The translations under genes were made by a program, and so were the position numbers. Source: Dillenia suffruticosa (lineage: Eukaryota; Streptophyta; Magnoliopsida; Dilleniales; Dilleniaceae). Taken from it: a stretch of 64,000 nt of DNA. Numbering within the stretch: the stretch's first letter is position 1; every line of letters starts with the position of its first letter. Location of the stretch: contig JAVTVX010000026.1 of NCBI GenBank assembly GCA_033439265.1, positions 12,587,001-12,651,000 on the forward strand, read 5' to 3'. Below the pieces are notes generated by a model, which saw only the letters and a program-made list of their open reading frames with translations, did not search any database and had not been told where the DNA came from. Below, one piece after another: positions 1 to 11,124 of this stretch.

Positions 1-86
1 TTCTGATCATACTATATGGAATGATATTGGAAACTATAATGAATATGGAGTTGTTGTTTTCACAGATTTTTGTAATATTTTTTTTT

Positions 87-235
87 AAAAAAAAAATGAC
101 ATACTCAGTGTCGAAACTCCCACATTATAGGGTCTGGGGAAGGGAATACCTAGACAGCCTTCCCCTTGCTTTTTTTGTGCAAAGAGGCTGAGACCTCTTT
201 TCAAGTGAACCTCTTGAGTTTGGGTATTGAAAATG
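87..235 (-). repeat. Au-like SINE remnant (3' part)
   Basis: Read on the minus strand, this stretch carries the conserved core I associate with the plant Au SINE family: AGCCTCTTTGCA, then a degenerate AAGGCTG...TTCCC, then CCCCAGACCCT, a GGGAG block, a GGGTATGTC-like end and a T-run. The family ends in a T-tract, as seen here at about 81-96. The tRNA-like 5' part is weak or absent. The assignment rests on recalled family consensus, not on a search. Confidence 0.6.
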
Positions 236-1017
236 CTCTTTCCCTATATTGCATTCAGCGCTTGTTTTGGTTATCGGAAGAAATGAGACATTACGTGTCT
301 TAAGTTGAGGAATGGATGAGTGTGGTGGTAAATAAAAAGGGAAAGGAGAGAATCTTGGTCATTTTCCATGGAGAGGCAAATGCCTACGTTAAGTGTAATG
401 AAAATGGAGAAAATTGATATTTATGGGCATTCCAATTACAATCAACTCATCTTTCATGAGCGGTGGTTGCCGAGCTTCATTGTGACTTATCCGACTTCAT
501 TGTGCTGGTTGCCGCGTAATAATATCGCAATCAACTCATCTTTTGCGGTTGGCTTTGATTGGCACAGTCGACAGATGAGCCTTCACTTCAGTATTTTCCG
601 TCCAACAACTACTACTTTCACGAGTGGCAGACACAATTGGTAATTCCCACTAATGGCTGCCAAAAGTTCGGGCAACAATCAAGAAACCAGAATTTGCGAT
701 TAACTTCAAAGTCTTTCATGATTAGTAATTAGGTTATAATTGTAGTATAACTATGAGCTCTGCTATTCTACATTAGGCCATCGGTGCCATACAAGAAATA
801 AAGACATTTTCACATAATCAGTTGTCACCTTCTCTAGCACTTGATTTACAAATATACATGTTATATGTAGGGAATAAGGTTACAAGAATCATCCGCTGAC
901 CAAACGAGATGCAAGGATGTACCAAATCAACACCTCCCAGATTCCATTTCCTCCAACGATGAGTTGAAATCCTTCTCTGCAGACAATGGCCTATATGAGT
1001 TGCTGTTTTGCACTTCT
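236..1017. other. Intergenic, no gene recognised
   Basis: I see no gene here. A short internal echo (CAATCAACTCATCTTT near 441 and 532) suggests an old local duplication. A 91-codon open frame (368-643) has no recognisable motif. Confidence 0.5.
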
Positions 1018-2205
1018 CAAGCCTCTGCGACTTCCACATTTGGCACATTCATGGTAGTGTGGTCGGTATGCCTTTGTGCATTTGAATCCTCTAAAACTTG
1101 AAAATATGCGAAGGAGCCCATCTTGCACATCAGAAAACTGGCATTGGTACAAGCTGAAAGTTCATTATTGTTGCCTAAGGACGAGAATTTTACCATCGGT
1201 ACAATAAAGAAGGGGGAAAACTGCAGATAACAGAATCCTCCTACAACGAAACCTGCAAAATAAAAGATCATTTAAAAGACATTTGAAGTCTCTTAAATGA
1301 GTTCTCTTCATGACTATATGTTTACTTGGAACGAACCTAACAGGCCACCGGCAAACACAGCCTGCAAATGGTGCCAATAGACATCTACTCAAGAGACACC
1401 AACAAGGGAAGCAATAAGTAGTGGAAGAAACAGAATACATAAAGTTTTGGAATGTTCCCTTTGTGATCAAATGCTTTAATCTTCCCTGACAGGGAGAAGG
1501 ATAGAATACCTAGACCCGCAAAGGACCATACAGAAATACAAAATTATAAGTTAGAAACTAGCGAGCATTTTAAGCCTAGACGTATAACACTTCCAAATGA
1601 CATATGACATGAAGTATGACCACTTGGGAAGCGGGAATATGTTTACGTGAAAAATGGCCACTGGGGAAGCTCTTATATTATTCTTTTACGCCACTATCCT
1701 TTCCATGACATATAACATTTCCCATTGCATCGTAAGCCTAGAAAATAATGAATAGAGAGGAAGTTAGCGAGTGGATATCAATATAACACCAACATGACAA
1801 ATTTGACATTAACCGCATTGACATATCATTATGTTGTATAATATGTGGAGTTCAAATTTGGAGGGAGCATCCATCGATTCCATCAAGGAAGGAGCGCCAA
1901 AAAAAGTCGGGTCGAGGGCGACCGGCTGCATCTTTTGTTGCATCAGTATGAACCCCAGTTATTAGCACTGCGAAAAGCAGTCCTATTCTTGCAGTGAGAT
2001 TCATGTCATTAGAGAAATTCTTAATTGAGATAAAAATATAAAGGAATGTAAAAGTATGATTTAACTAATATGATGTGATGCAGATCATAGACATCTTCCT
2101 TCGTATATAGAAGAGAATAAACACACCAATAGGCAATAAGACTGCATACAACAGAATATCAACCCAAAAAAAGGCTCCAAGTTCTACTGGGTTAGGATAC
2201 ATCGG
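1018..2205 (-). pseudogene. Lipid phosphate phosphatase (PAP2 family) pseudogene, introns retained
   Basis: Successive exon-like pieces on the minus strand match the plant LPP2/LPP3 family in order. Piece 1 (about 2205-2074) is a membrane segment with YAVLLPIGVFILFY. Piece 2 (about 1996-1875) has the first phosphatase motif, [16 protein letters not shown]. Piece 3 (1737 to about 1600) has a VICHGKDSGVKE segment and the second motif, KSFPSGH. Piece 4 (about 1537-1465) has [19 protein letters not shown]. Piece 5 runs [19 protein letters not shown] and VFAGGLL, and a last exon (about 1265-1018) has GFCYLQF and FAYFQ. The gene is dead. An in-frame stop sits just before KSFPSGH, a frameshift separates pieces 4 and 5, and a TGA replaces the Arg of the VSRVDDYWHHW motif. 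Introns survive between pieces, so this is a duplicated or decayed gene, not a processed copy. The N-terminal exon was not found. Confidence 0.8.
1611..1671 (-). repeat. Partial duplication of the PAP2 active-site segment
   Basis: Inside the pseudogene, the stretch for the KSFPSGH motif occurs twice about 40 bp apart (1651-1671 and 1611-1632 on the plus strand). Both contain a GACCACTTGGGAAGC-like string. The second copy is closer to the consensus GHTS. This points to a small tandem duplication after or during loss of function. Confidence 0.55.
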
Positions 2206-3368
2206 TGAAGTTACACAAAGCATTAGGAAATTGCACTAAATGGCCCCTCAAAACTTGTTTAGATATCATAATCATGAATTGCAATCGGAAATGAGAGTCA
2301 AACCAAACACTAGTCATGTGTTGGAAGAATGTGAGAAAGGGTCAATATTTGTGCAAGCCCACAATGGGTTGACCCGACCGACTCACTTCCTCCCCACCAC
2401 TCCGGAATGAAGCTTTCTAAACAAGCCTCAAGAGCATGCTTTTGTGGGTGTGTGGCTAAGCAGGAGGCAAGAGACATGAGATAGAGATAGAAACAGAGGG
2501 GGGAGAGAGAGAGAGAAAGAGAGGACTCGAGCTTGAAACAGAGCTCGCGAGTCTCTGTTTTCCACATAAGGAAATGATCCTCTGTGTTCTTGTTTGAAAG
2601 CTCTCTGCAAGAAAATTATTAAAGGACTTGGATTGTGAATTGTGTATGGTTTTTGTTTTGTGATTCCACGTCAACAAAGAGCACGTGATTCAATCATCGA
2701 TCCAAACTCTACCGCATTGTTGGACATCAGACAAGAGATGATTAATTTATGAATTCTTTGGTATCAGAAGTTAGAGTGATTGAATTCGTGCTTAGAGTTA
2801 CCTTTGCTGGAATTTGTGAAACCTTAGAGACAGAGCTGTCATGGCGGTTTTATCCATTGTTTTGGCAGCATGAAACTCTACATACATGTTCGTTGCATGA
2901 CTGTAAACTTATCTACAAATTTTCATGGCACAATTCAACCCAAACATTAAGAAATTCGACTTTGAAACCATGGTGAGTGGCTGTATTCATTGAATTTTTG
3001 CAACCTTCCTTACATGTTCACATTCTACTCTGAAAGAGCTTTCTAATGGTATATTGCATGCTTGAAATGGATTCTCGTTTGTGAGAAAATTAAACCCAAA
3101 GATGGTGTCCTGCACTCCCCTATTCTGCCTGTTTTTTTTTTTTTTTTTTTTTTTTTGTTCTGAAATTCGAATGTCTGTGACCATAAAATTCAAATTTGGC
3201 ATGTGAAAGCCATGCGCCAAATAAACAAAGAAGGGGAAAAAGACGGGAAACTAGAAATTGTTGGGAGTTTGAGTGGCCATATCCACTAGACCACAACATC
3301 CTGTTGTGTCAAGAAATCAGGCATTATTTTCTCCTTTGACAGACCCACATAATAAGTGGCCATACCTT
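2206..3368. other. Intergenic, no gene recognised
   Basis: No coding signal found. A purine-rich tract lies at 2480-2525 and a T-run of about 24 at 3131-3156. Short open frames show no motifs. An upstream exon of the phosphatase pseudogene could lie here but I could not recognise it. Confidence 0.4.
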
Positions 3369-4557
3369 GTTGCAGCACACGTATCGGCCAACACACCCAT
3401 CAAAGATTTATTTTTAAAGAGGAGGGAAGATGGGGGAATCATCATCCCTCACATCAATTATCTCCTTTGACAGCAATCAATGGCAACAAAAAAAGATTTC
3501 TATTCTTTTTTTTAGTATTATTTGGAATCTAAGAAAAGGATAGTAATAAAATTGGGATGGATTCTTATGTATCTATCTACTAAGGAGGTTGTTTCATCAA
3601 GAATCTAATTTAACATGACAGAATTTGATTGCATATTGATAGAGAAAGAAGTTTACAGATGTGGAATTCTCTCTCCTTGGGGGCAGATAAGATGTAGATG
3701 GACAAGAAATATAAGAAATTTTTTAGAGACCCATGTAAAAAATTTTGATTTAGTTAATAGTTAAATTTGTAATCGTAAAAGAAAAAATTTAGAGTTATAG
3801 TTCAATTGATATCGTTATTCTTCTTTTAAAGTTTTTGAGTTTAAATATTTTCGTATTTGAAAAAGGAGAGAAAAGAAAAGAAAAAACACGAGGAGAGTTG
3901 TGATGGTTTAATGTACACAACTAGTCGCTCTGCTTGAAAAAAAAAATAAAAAATCCTAGTCGGTTTGCATAGCATGTGAAGACACTTCTGATAAAAGGAT
4001 TATTTATAGCATTTATGAACGGAAAGAAAAGGATGATTGCTTAGGCTGCAAAGTGCAAGCAGTTGGTCAAAAATTGTAGAATTAATGAAAAAGGGCAAAA
4101 GTTGAATGCAGGCTAGGAATTGGCCGACCAGATGAAATCAAAGTCCGAAATTAAATATCCATTGTGCGGACAATTAACTTAGTAAGATATTATATTAAAT
4201 TTTTTAATTAAGTTTTTGAATTTGACTCATGATTTAGGTATAAAAAAAATTATATTGGAATGGTAATCTCTTAAATAAATCACTATAAATCTCAAATAAA
4301 ATTAATTGAAATATGATTTCGAATATTAATTAATATAGTATTAAAAAAAAAGAAAAAAAAATATCCATTGTGCTTTGAAACGGGAATTCTGGAAGGGGAA
4401 TGGGGGGGGGGGGGGTGGAGATCGAGGTTTCCTTTCCAGTTTGCATACGATGTCTTTCAGTCTCTGACATCTAGAACTCCTAAAAAATTTTACACTCCCA
4501 TGCTGAATTCCTGTTTCCTAAAGTCAGTCTCATATCCCATAATAGTGATTTTCAGTT
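3369..4557. repeat. Segmental duplication, copy A
   Basis: This block aligns with 11125-12345 in direct orientation. Homology begins sharply at TGTTGCAGCAC and ends at CATAATAGTGATTTTC. The blocks share long near-identical runs, for example GAATCTAATTTAACA near 3603 and AAGTTGAATGCAGGCTAGG near 4099. Copy A has a 206-bp insertion (4168-4373) and a poly-G run near 4402 that copy B lacks. I recognise no gene in it. Both copies carry a short open frame (from 4368 and from 12164) of unknown meaning. Confidence 0.85.
4168..4373 (+). mobile_element. Short retroposed insertion with A-rich tail and 15-bp target duplication
   Basis: The 15-bp string AAATATCCATTGTGC occurs at 4153-4167 and again at 4359-4373. 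The sequence between ends in an A-rich tail directly before the second copy. The paralogous block holds this target once, without the insert (12166-12180), so it gives an empty site. A long target duplication with an A-tail is the signature of LINE-machinery retroposition. The body is AT-rich and I cannot name a family; it may be a SINE or a strongly 5'-truncated LINE. Confidence 0.75.
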
Positions 4558-4573
4558 TCAGACGTCTAGAACA

Positions 4574-6814
4574 TAGTCGCCTCATTTCTTATCGGTTAAT
4601 TTTGATTATTCCATTGAGCTAATTTTGATTATTCCGTTGAGCGTTTAGCATAATTGTAGGTTAATTTTGATTATTCCGTTGAGCATTTGACATAATTATA
4701 TGTGAAGAATACAGTGAAACCACATAGAGTTCTTTTGTCTATAATTTCTGATTGTGATCCGAGATTCACTTCCCGTCTTTCATCTCAAGAGCGGGAAGCC
4801 ATGGGTTCGAAATTAAAATTTATTACGACTTTTTACTTTCGGACAGATGATCAATAAAAAAAAACCATAAAAATATTGATGGATTTATTAAAAGTTTGTG
4901 CGATTGAGTTTTAGGTTATTGGGAATTTTACTTGCCCCTGGTTGAGTTTCAATACAACAACAGGTTTCATGCTAGTATTAGAATGGCTCCTATTAGCCAT
5001 GTAAAAATCAAAAAACAAACTCAGAGCACACTTTTAACTCAATTTTCTGATGACCTAGAGTTGCCGTCAGTGACTCTAATTGATTCTAGGATGATGTCTA
5101 TACTTCCTACTTTCAGCTCTAAGTGTTGATTACCTATTTTGAATACCATGAAAAATGACAGTCAAACTAACCAAAAGACTATCTCATAAACTTGAAATCT
5201 CACATTGGATAGGAGTTTCCATCATCATGTATATATACCAACTTCTCAAACCCTATATCATAATCTTAGTAATACGTCAACCCATTGACTTTTTTACCCT
5301 TGACCTGATGTCACGTGCAATCTATATGGTAGAAATCGACCAACCATAGAGGGACGCATGACGATAGTTGACCATATGGGTGGTTACTAGACCCAAGATG
5401 ATACATGGCAGTATGTGTCACATGGCACTATGTTGAGCAACCATGTGTTGTATATGTGGCTGAAATCATATATTTGGACTAATCAGATACTGACACATGG
5501 CATAGGTAGCCTCGTGACGAGATATGATTCTTCATATAGAAATTTTATATTTTCTTATGTATTTATTTATCTTTTGTTAAGAATGTCTAGATCTGATCAT
5601 GTGGAGGACCAAATAGGGCCTAGCCACAAACAGACGCCTTCAATTATCCGTGAGTTTTATTTTTATCACAGATTTTATAAATTTTTGTTATGAAAATATT
5701 TTCAAAATCTGAGATATTTGAAAATAACTAATTAAAATTGTTGTTTTATTTATTGTTCATATTTTAATATGATTTGATCTATAATTTATTTATTTATACG
5801 CATATTTTATAAAATATGATGATAATTGTCAGTTGTATAGTACCCGATCTTTTTATAATTACATAAAATTTTAAAATTTATCTATTTTGATATATGTTAA
5901 GCCCGTGGGTAACGTGTTGCATATGTTTTGATCTTTTTTCGGAAATGTTGTGTTATCTAGGAGTATGAGTTAGAAATCTTTTGATTGTACGGATAATTTT
6001 ATGATTTAAATTTAGATATTATGGAAAACGTGGGCGTGGGTCCGCCAGCGTGCGTATGGCATATAATACCTTGATACCTAGAGGTAAAGGGAAGATATTA
6101 CTTTTTTGAGATCATTGTTGGCCAATGGCCTTTGCTATGCCTTCGATTGACCTCGAGACAATTATGTAATGTAATGTGTTTTGTATTATAAATGTGAATT
6201 GGTATGAATTTTGAGGTGTTTATTGAAACTCATGGACCCTATTTTTGATATAATCTGTCATGCATGGATTTTTTATTATTGATTTTATACGGATTTTGGT
6301 GCATTTAAAAATAAATCTCGTTGTGAATCTGATAACGTTCATTGAGATTTTTTTGTCTCATGTTATTTTCTTGCATTTCTCAGGTGAGAATTAGTTCACG
6401 ATTTACACTTTCTTTCGATCGTTCATTCAGTTGATGTTGAAATTAGGTGGGATGGAATTCGGATTTTCATGGAGATTTAGGACATTTGCATGCAAGTATT
6501 TTTAGGATATCTTTTCTCGTATTTCATTTATTTTGAAAAAATTTATAGTTTGAATTATTTTATTCAGTTCGATATTTTGTCTTATTAATTTAATTACATT
6601 GAATTGGAATTTGAGATAATTTGAGAAAATTCGACTTAGTTCATTCATTTAATTTGGTCAAAGTTTTATTTTATAGAGTGTTTTTTTTCCCATTATTCGT
6701 TATATTATTTTGTTTATATTCTAAAATATCTAGTTAGGTTGGTAACATTGTTGGCAGATTCAGTAACCCTCCGATAACTTCACACCAGTAGCACCCTGGG
6801 ATAAGGATGTTACA
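4574..6814 (+). mobile_element. Ty3/gypsy chromovirus remnant: integrase fragment joined to LTR
   Basis: The first part (about 4574-4984) resembles the integrase region at 6884-7230. The rest (4985-6814) matches 8773-10613, the right portion of the LTR downstream. It ends GATGTTACA, matching the LTR terminus at 10613. It is thus a shorter relative of the next integrase-LTR unit, in the same orientation. It contains a local triplication of TAATTTTGATTATTCC (4597, 4620, 4662). The piece is a broken fossil, and its LTR portion differs from the other LTR at many positions, so it is old. Confidence 0.75.
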
Positions 6815-6877
6815 AAGGCTACATTTAATAATTGTAGATCAATTGTAGCACCCTGTTCAGCCATAATTGTAGATCAA
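6815..6877. repeat. Short direct repeat at the junction of two integrase-LTR units
   Basis: ATAATTGTAGATCAATTG appears twice, about 33 bp apart (near 6830 and 6863), between the end of the first LTR and the start of the second integrase segment. This is a junction sequence, not a recognised element part. Confidence 0.5.
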
Positions 6878-9800
6878 TTGATCAAGTCGTCTCATTTCTT
6901 ATTGGTTAATTTTGATTACTTCATTGAGCGTTTGGCAGAATTGTATGTGGAGAATATAGTGAAAGTACATGAAGTTCCTTTATCTATAATATATGATCGT
7001 GATCCAAGGTTCACTTCCCGCCTTTGGTCTCAAGTGCAGGAAGCTATGGATTTGAAATTGAAGTTTAGTATGACTTTGTACTCTCAAACAGATGGTTAGT
7101 TAGAAAAAATCATACAAATATTGGAGGATTTATTGAGAGTTTGTGCGGTTGAGTTTTCAGGTGATCGAGAATCCTACTTACTCCTGGTTAAGTTTGCATA
7201 TAACAATAGATTTCAGACTAGTATTGGGATGGCATCGTATGAGGCTTTGTATGGTCGGAAGTGCCATATGTCGATCTGTTGAGATGAAGAGGGTGAGAGA
7301 CAGTTGACTATGCCCGAGTATGTTCTGCTCGCTGCAAATAAAGTATATAGATTATTTGAGACCGTCTCAAGGTCACTCAGAACAAGCAGAAGAGTTATGC
7401 ATATAAGTGTAGTAGAGATTTAGAGTTTGAGGTTGGAGATCAAGTGTTTAAGGTATCTCCATGGAAAGGAGTTTTGAGGTTCGGAAAATGCGGTAAGCTT
7501 AATCCCCATTATATTGGGCTATACTCGATTTTGGAGAGGATTGGACCAGTGACTTATAGGTTGCATTTATCTCGATAGCTATCTCGCATTCATGATATTT
7601 TCCATATTTCCCTACTCCACAAGTGTATTCCGCACTCATCCCATGTGTTAGAGAGATAGACCATACACTTGCGAGAGGATCTCACTTATGAGGAGCAACC
7701 GATGGAGATTCTAGACAGTCGTGAGAAAGTATTAAGAAGCCATGTCATACCCTTGGTAAAAGTCTTGTGGAGAAACCATGGGGTTGAGGAAGTCACTTAG
7801 GAGCGCGAGAATGAAATGCACACTCAATATCCACACCTTTTTTCCTACCGCCTCTTCTTAGTTGGATTTCGGGAATGAAATTCTTTTTAAGGAGGTTATG
7901 ATGTAAGCACCCTTACTCTTTTTATTTATTTTATTTAATTTTATTTTTATATATAATTTTTTTGACTAAAAAAAGGGAAATTTAAAAATAAAATTACAAT
8001 TTAAAATTAAAAAAAATTAAAATTAAAGGTTAAATTTTTATTCCTAGATCATGGAGAAAGAGAGTTGACTTAAAAACATAAATTGGATTTGAATTAAAGA
8101 GATAAATTTAAAACTCTTTCAAATAATCATAATCTATAAAATGTTTCTTAGATTTGAGTTAAAGAGGATTCTTAGAGTTTTATTTTAACGTTTCAATCGG
8201 TGTTAATTGAGGAAGAAGAGAGAGGAAGAAGAGAGAGAGAGATTGGGAGCCAGGAGGAAGAGATTTTCGAATTTGGATGCTATACATGGAAAATTCTTGT
8301 TCTTAAGATATTTTTTATAAAGATTTAAAGTTCAGAAAACAAAACCCAACCGGAGTTACCGTAAATTAGAGGAAAGAGTCGTCAGAATCCGAAAATTCAA
8401 CATCTCATTGTTTTTGAACAGTTTCAAGATATTATTTTTGGGTTTCGATTTCTCTCTCTATAATGAATATTTTTCTAGGATCTTTAGACTATTGTAATTG
8501 ATACTTGGGAGATTAATTGACCTTTAAAAGGTTAGACCTAAAACCCTCAAAATCATAAAAAAAAAATGCACTCAAAAAATCCACTGTCACAAACTGAAAT
8601 AACCCAGAATTTTAATCTATTTCAAGCAGCCAATTTTAACCATTCATAACTTTCTCGTCCGAACTCCTTTTCCTATGGTTCTTAGACCATTTTAAAGATC
8701 ATACTTTGTAGAATAATTCATTTTCAGAAAACAGATTCAAGATCCCATCAGATCTTGGTCAAAAATCATGTCGAACTCCTATTAGCCATGTAAAAATCAA
8801 AAAAAAAAAAAATTCGGAGCACACTTTCAACTTGATTTTTTGATGACCTAGAGTTTGCCGTCGATGACTCTAATTAATTCTAGGATAATGTCCATACTTG
8901 CTACTTTCAGCTCTAAGTGTTGGTTACCTATTTTTGATACCGGACCACTATGAAAAATGACGATCAAACTAATAAAAAAACTATCCCGGAAACTTTAAAT
9001 CTCACATTTGATAGGAGTTTTCACCATAGCTTATATATATATACCAACTTCTCCAATCCTATGTCACAATTTTAATAATATGTGAACCCGTTGACTTTTT
9101 GACCTGAGACCTGATGCCACGTGTAATCTACGTGACAGAGATTGACCAACCAAAAAGGGACGCGTGACGATAGTTGACCAAATGAGTGGTGACTAGACCC
9201 AAGGTGACACATGGCGGTATGTGTCACATGGCACTATGTTAAGCAATCATGTGTAGTATATGCCGCTGAAATCATATATTTGGATTCATATGTATGCTGA
9301 CACGTGGCACAAGTAGCCACGTGACAAGATATAATTCTTCAGATAGAAATTTTATATTTTCTTATATATTTCTTTATCCTTTTGTTAAGAATTTCTGAGC
9401 TTGGTCATGTGGAGGATCAAATAAGGCCTACCCTCATACAGACGCTTTCGGTTATTCGTGAGTTTTATCTTGATCATATCTTTCATAAATTATTTTTGTG
9501 AAAATATTTTTCAAAATCTGAGATATTTGAAAATAACTTATTAAAATTGTTATTTTATTTACTGTTCATATTTTAACATGATTTGATCCATAATTTATTT
9601 ATTTATACGCATGTTTTGAAAACTATGATGATAATTGTCAGTTGTATAAGGGATAGTACCTAATCTTTTTATTATTATGTGAAATCTTAAAATTTATCTA
9701 TTTTAATATATGTTAAACCCGTGAGTAACGTATTGCATATACTCTGATCTTGTTTGAGAGTATTGTGTTATATGAGAGTATAAGTTAAGGATCTTTTGAT

Positions 9801-10613
9801 TGTATGGATACTTTTATAGTTTAGATTTAGATATTGTGGAGAACTTGGACATGGGTTCGTTTGCGCGTGTATGGTATATAATGCCTTGACATAGAGGGAA
9901 GACATTATTTTTTTGAGATCATTGCTGGCTGATGGACTTTCTATGCCTTAGACTGATCCTGAGACAGTTATGTAATGTGATGTGTTTTGTATTGTGAATG
10001 TGAACTGACATGTATTTTGAAGTGTTTATTAAAACTCATGGAGTGTTTTTTTTTTATATGATATGTCATGTATGGATTTTTTATTACTGATTTTATATAG
10101 ATTTTGGTGTATTTGAAAATAAGTCCCATTGTGAGTCTGGTAATGCTGAGTGAGATCCTTCTGTTTTATGTTATTTTCTCACATTTCCCAGGTGATGATT
10201 AATTTATAGTTTACACTCTCTTTCGATCGTTCATTCAATTGATGTTGAGATCAAGTTAGATGGAATTTGGATCATCATGGAGATTTAGGATATTTGCATG
10301 CAAGTATTTTAGGAAATCTTTTCTCATATTTCATTTATTTTGAAAAAAATTATAGTTTGAATCATTTTATTCGGTTCGACATTTTTTCTTATTAATTTAA
10401 TTATATTGAGTTAGAATTTGAGAAAATTCGACTTAATCCATTCATTTAATTTAGTCAAAGTTTTATTTTATAAAATATTTTTTTCTTTCTATTGTCCGTT
10501 ATATTATTTTGTTTATATTTTAAAGTGTTTGATTAGATTGATGATGGTGTTAGCCAATTCAATAATCCATTGATACCTTTACACCGATAGCACCTTGAGA
10601 TAGGGGTGTTATA
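6878..10613 (+). mobile_element. Ty3/gypsy chromovirus (Del/Tekay-like) 3' remnant: integrase, chromodomain, 3' LTR
   Basis: Conceptual reading shows the C-terminal half of a gypsy integrase, with DRDPRFTSRLW near 6990 and YSQTDG near 7085. The usual downstream order follows: a YGRKC block, a DLEFEVGD-like block, RYIGPY-like and RIHDVFHIS-like blocks, then a chromodomain-type end around VKVLWRNHGVEEATWE (about 7760-7800). A purine-rich stretch abuts the LTR start at 7902. Gag, protease, reverse transcriptase and a matched 5' LTR are not visible. The fossil carries many breaks and looks old. The chromodomain-type end and long LTR point to the Del/Tekay lineage. Confidence 0.8.
7902..10613 (+). 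repeat. Long terminal repeat (3' LTR) of the chromovirus
   Basis: It starts TGTAAGCACCC next to a purine-rich tract and ends GTGTTATA, where the sister copy ends GATGTTACA. The length is about 2.7 kb. Its right portion (from 8773) aligns with 4985-6814. It contains a TA-rich TATATATATATACC run near 9033. Confidence 0.75.
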
Positions 10614-11124
10614 AAGGGCATCGACTTCATTTCACCATTCTAGCTCATGCAATATTGTTTTAGTCAAATTTAAACTACTCTTATTATTTTTCAACCTTAA
10701 TATAATTGGACTGATTGTACATATAAATATGGAAAAAAAATTAATAAAATGATAAATTCCTCAATATTCTCTTGGCCCAAGGGATATTCCTCAATACTCT
10801 ATTGGCGTAGGGCACTTTTGACAAGGAATAGAAATTTCCACTCCAAATGTTGTTAAAACTTTTTAACATTTCTTCATTCTAGAAAATAGAATCTGTTTCC
10901 ATTTCTTTGTTGTTTTATTTTATTTTACTTTTTTTAAGATTTGATTTGGGACCAATTTTGATCCTATATCTCTCTTTTGGCCTAGAAAGATCAAGTTAGC
11001 ATAGTCATGGCAGGATTTTGCTGACTTTCAAAGTCTAATTTTGCATGAATATAATCTTCTTCTTTTTTTTAATTCTGTTTTGAAAGTACCTCGTTAGATT
11101 CTTAGCCTAACAGAGGACAAACTG
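10614..11124. other. Intergenic spacer, no gene recognised
   Basis: AT-rich sequence between the LTR end and the second copy of the duplicated block. I see nothing recognisable. It has no counterpart next to copy A. Confidence 0.4.
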
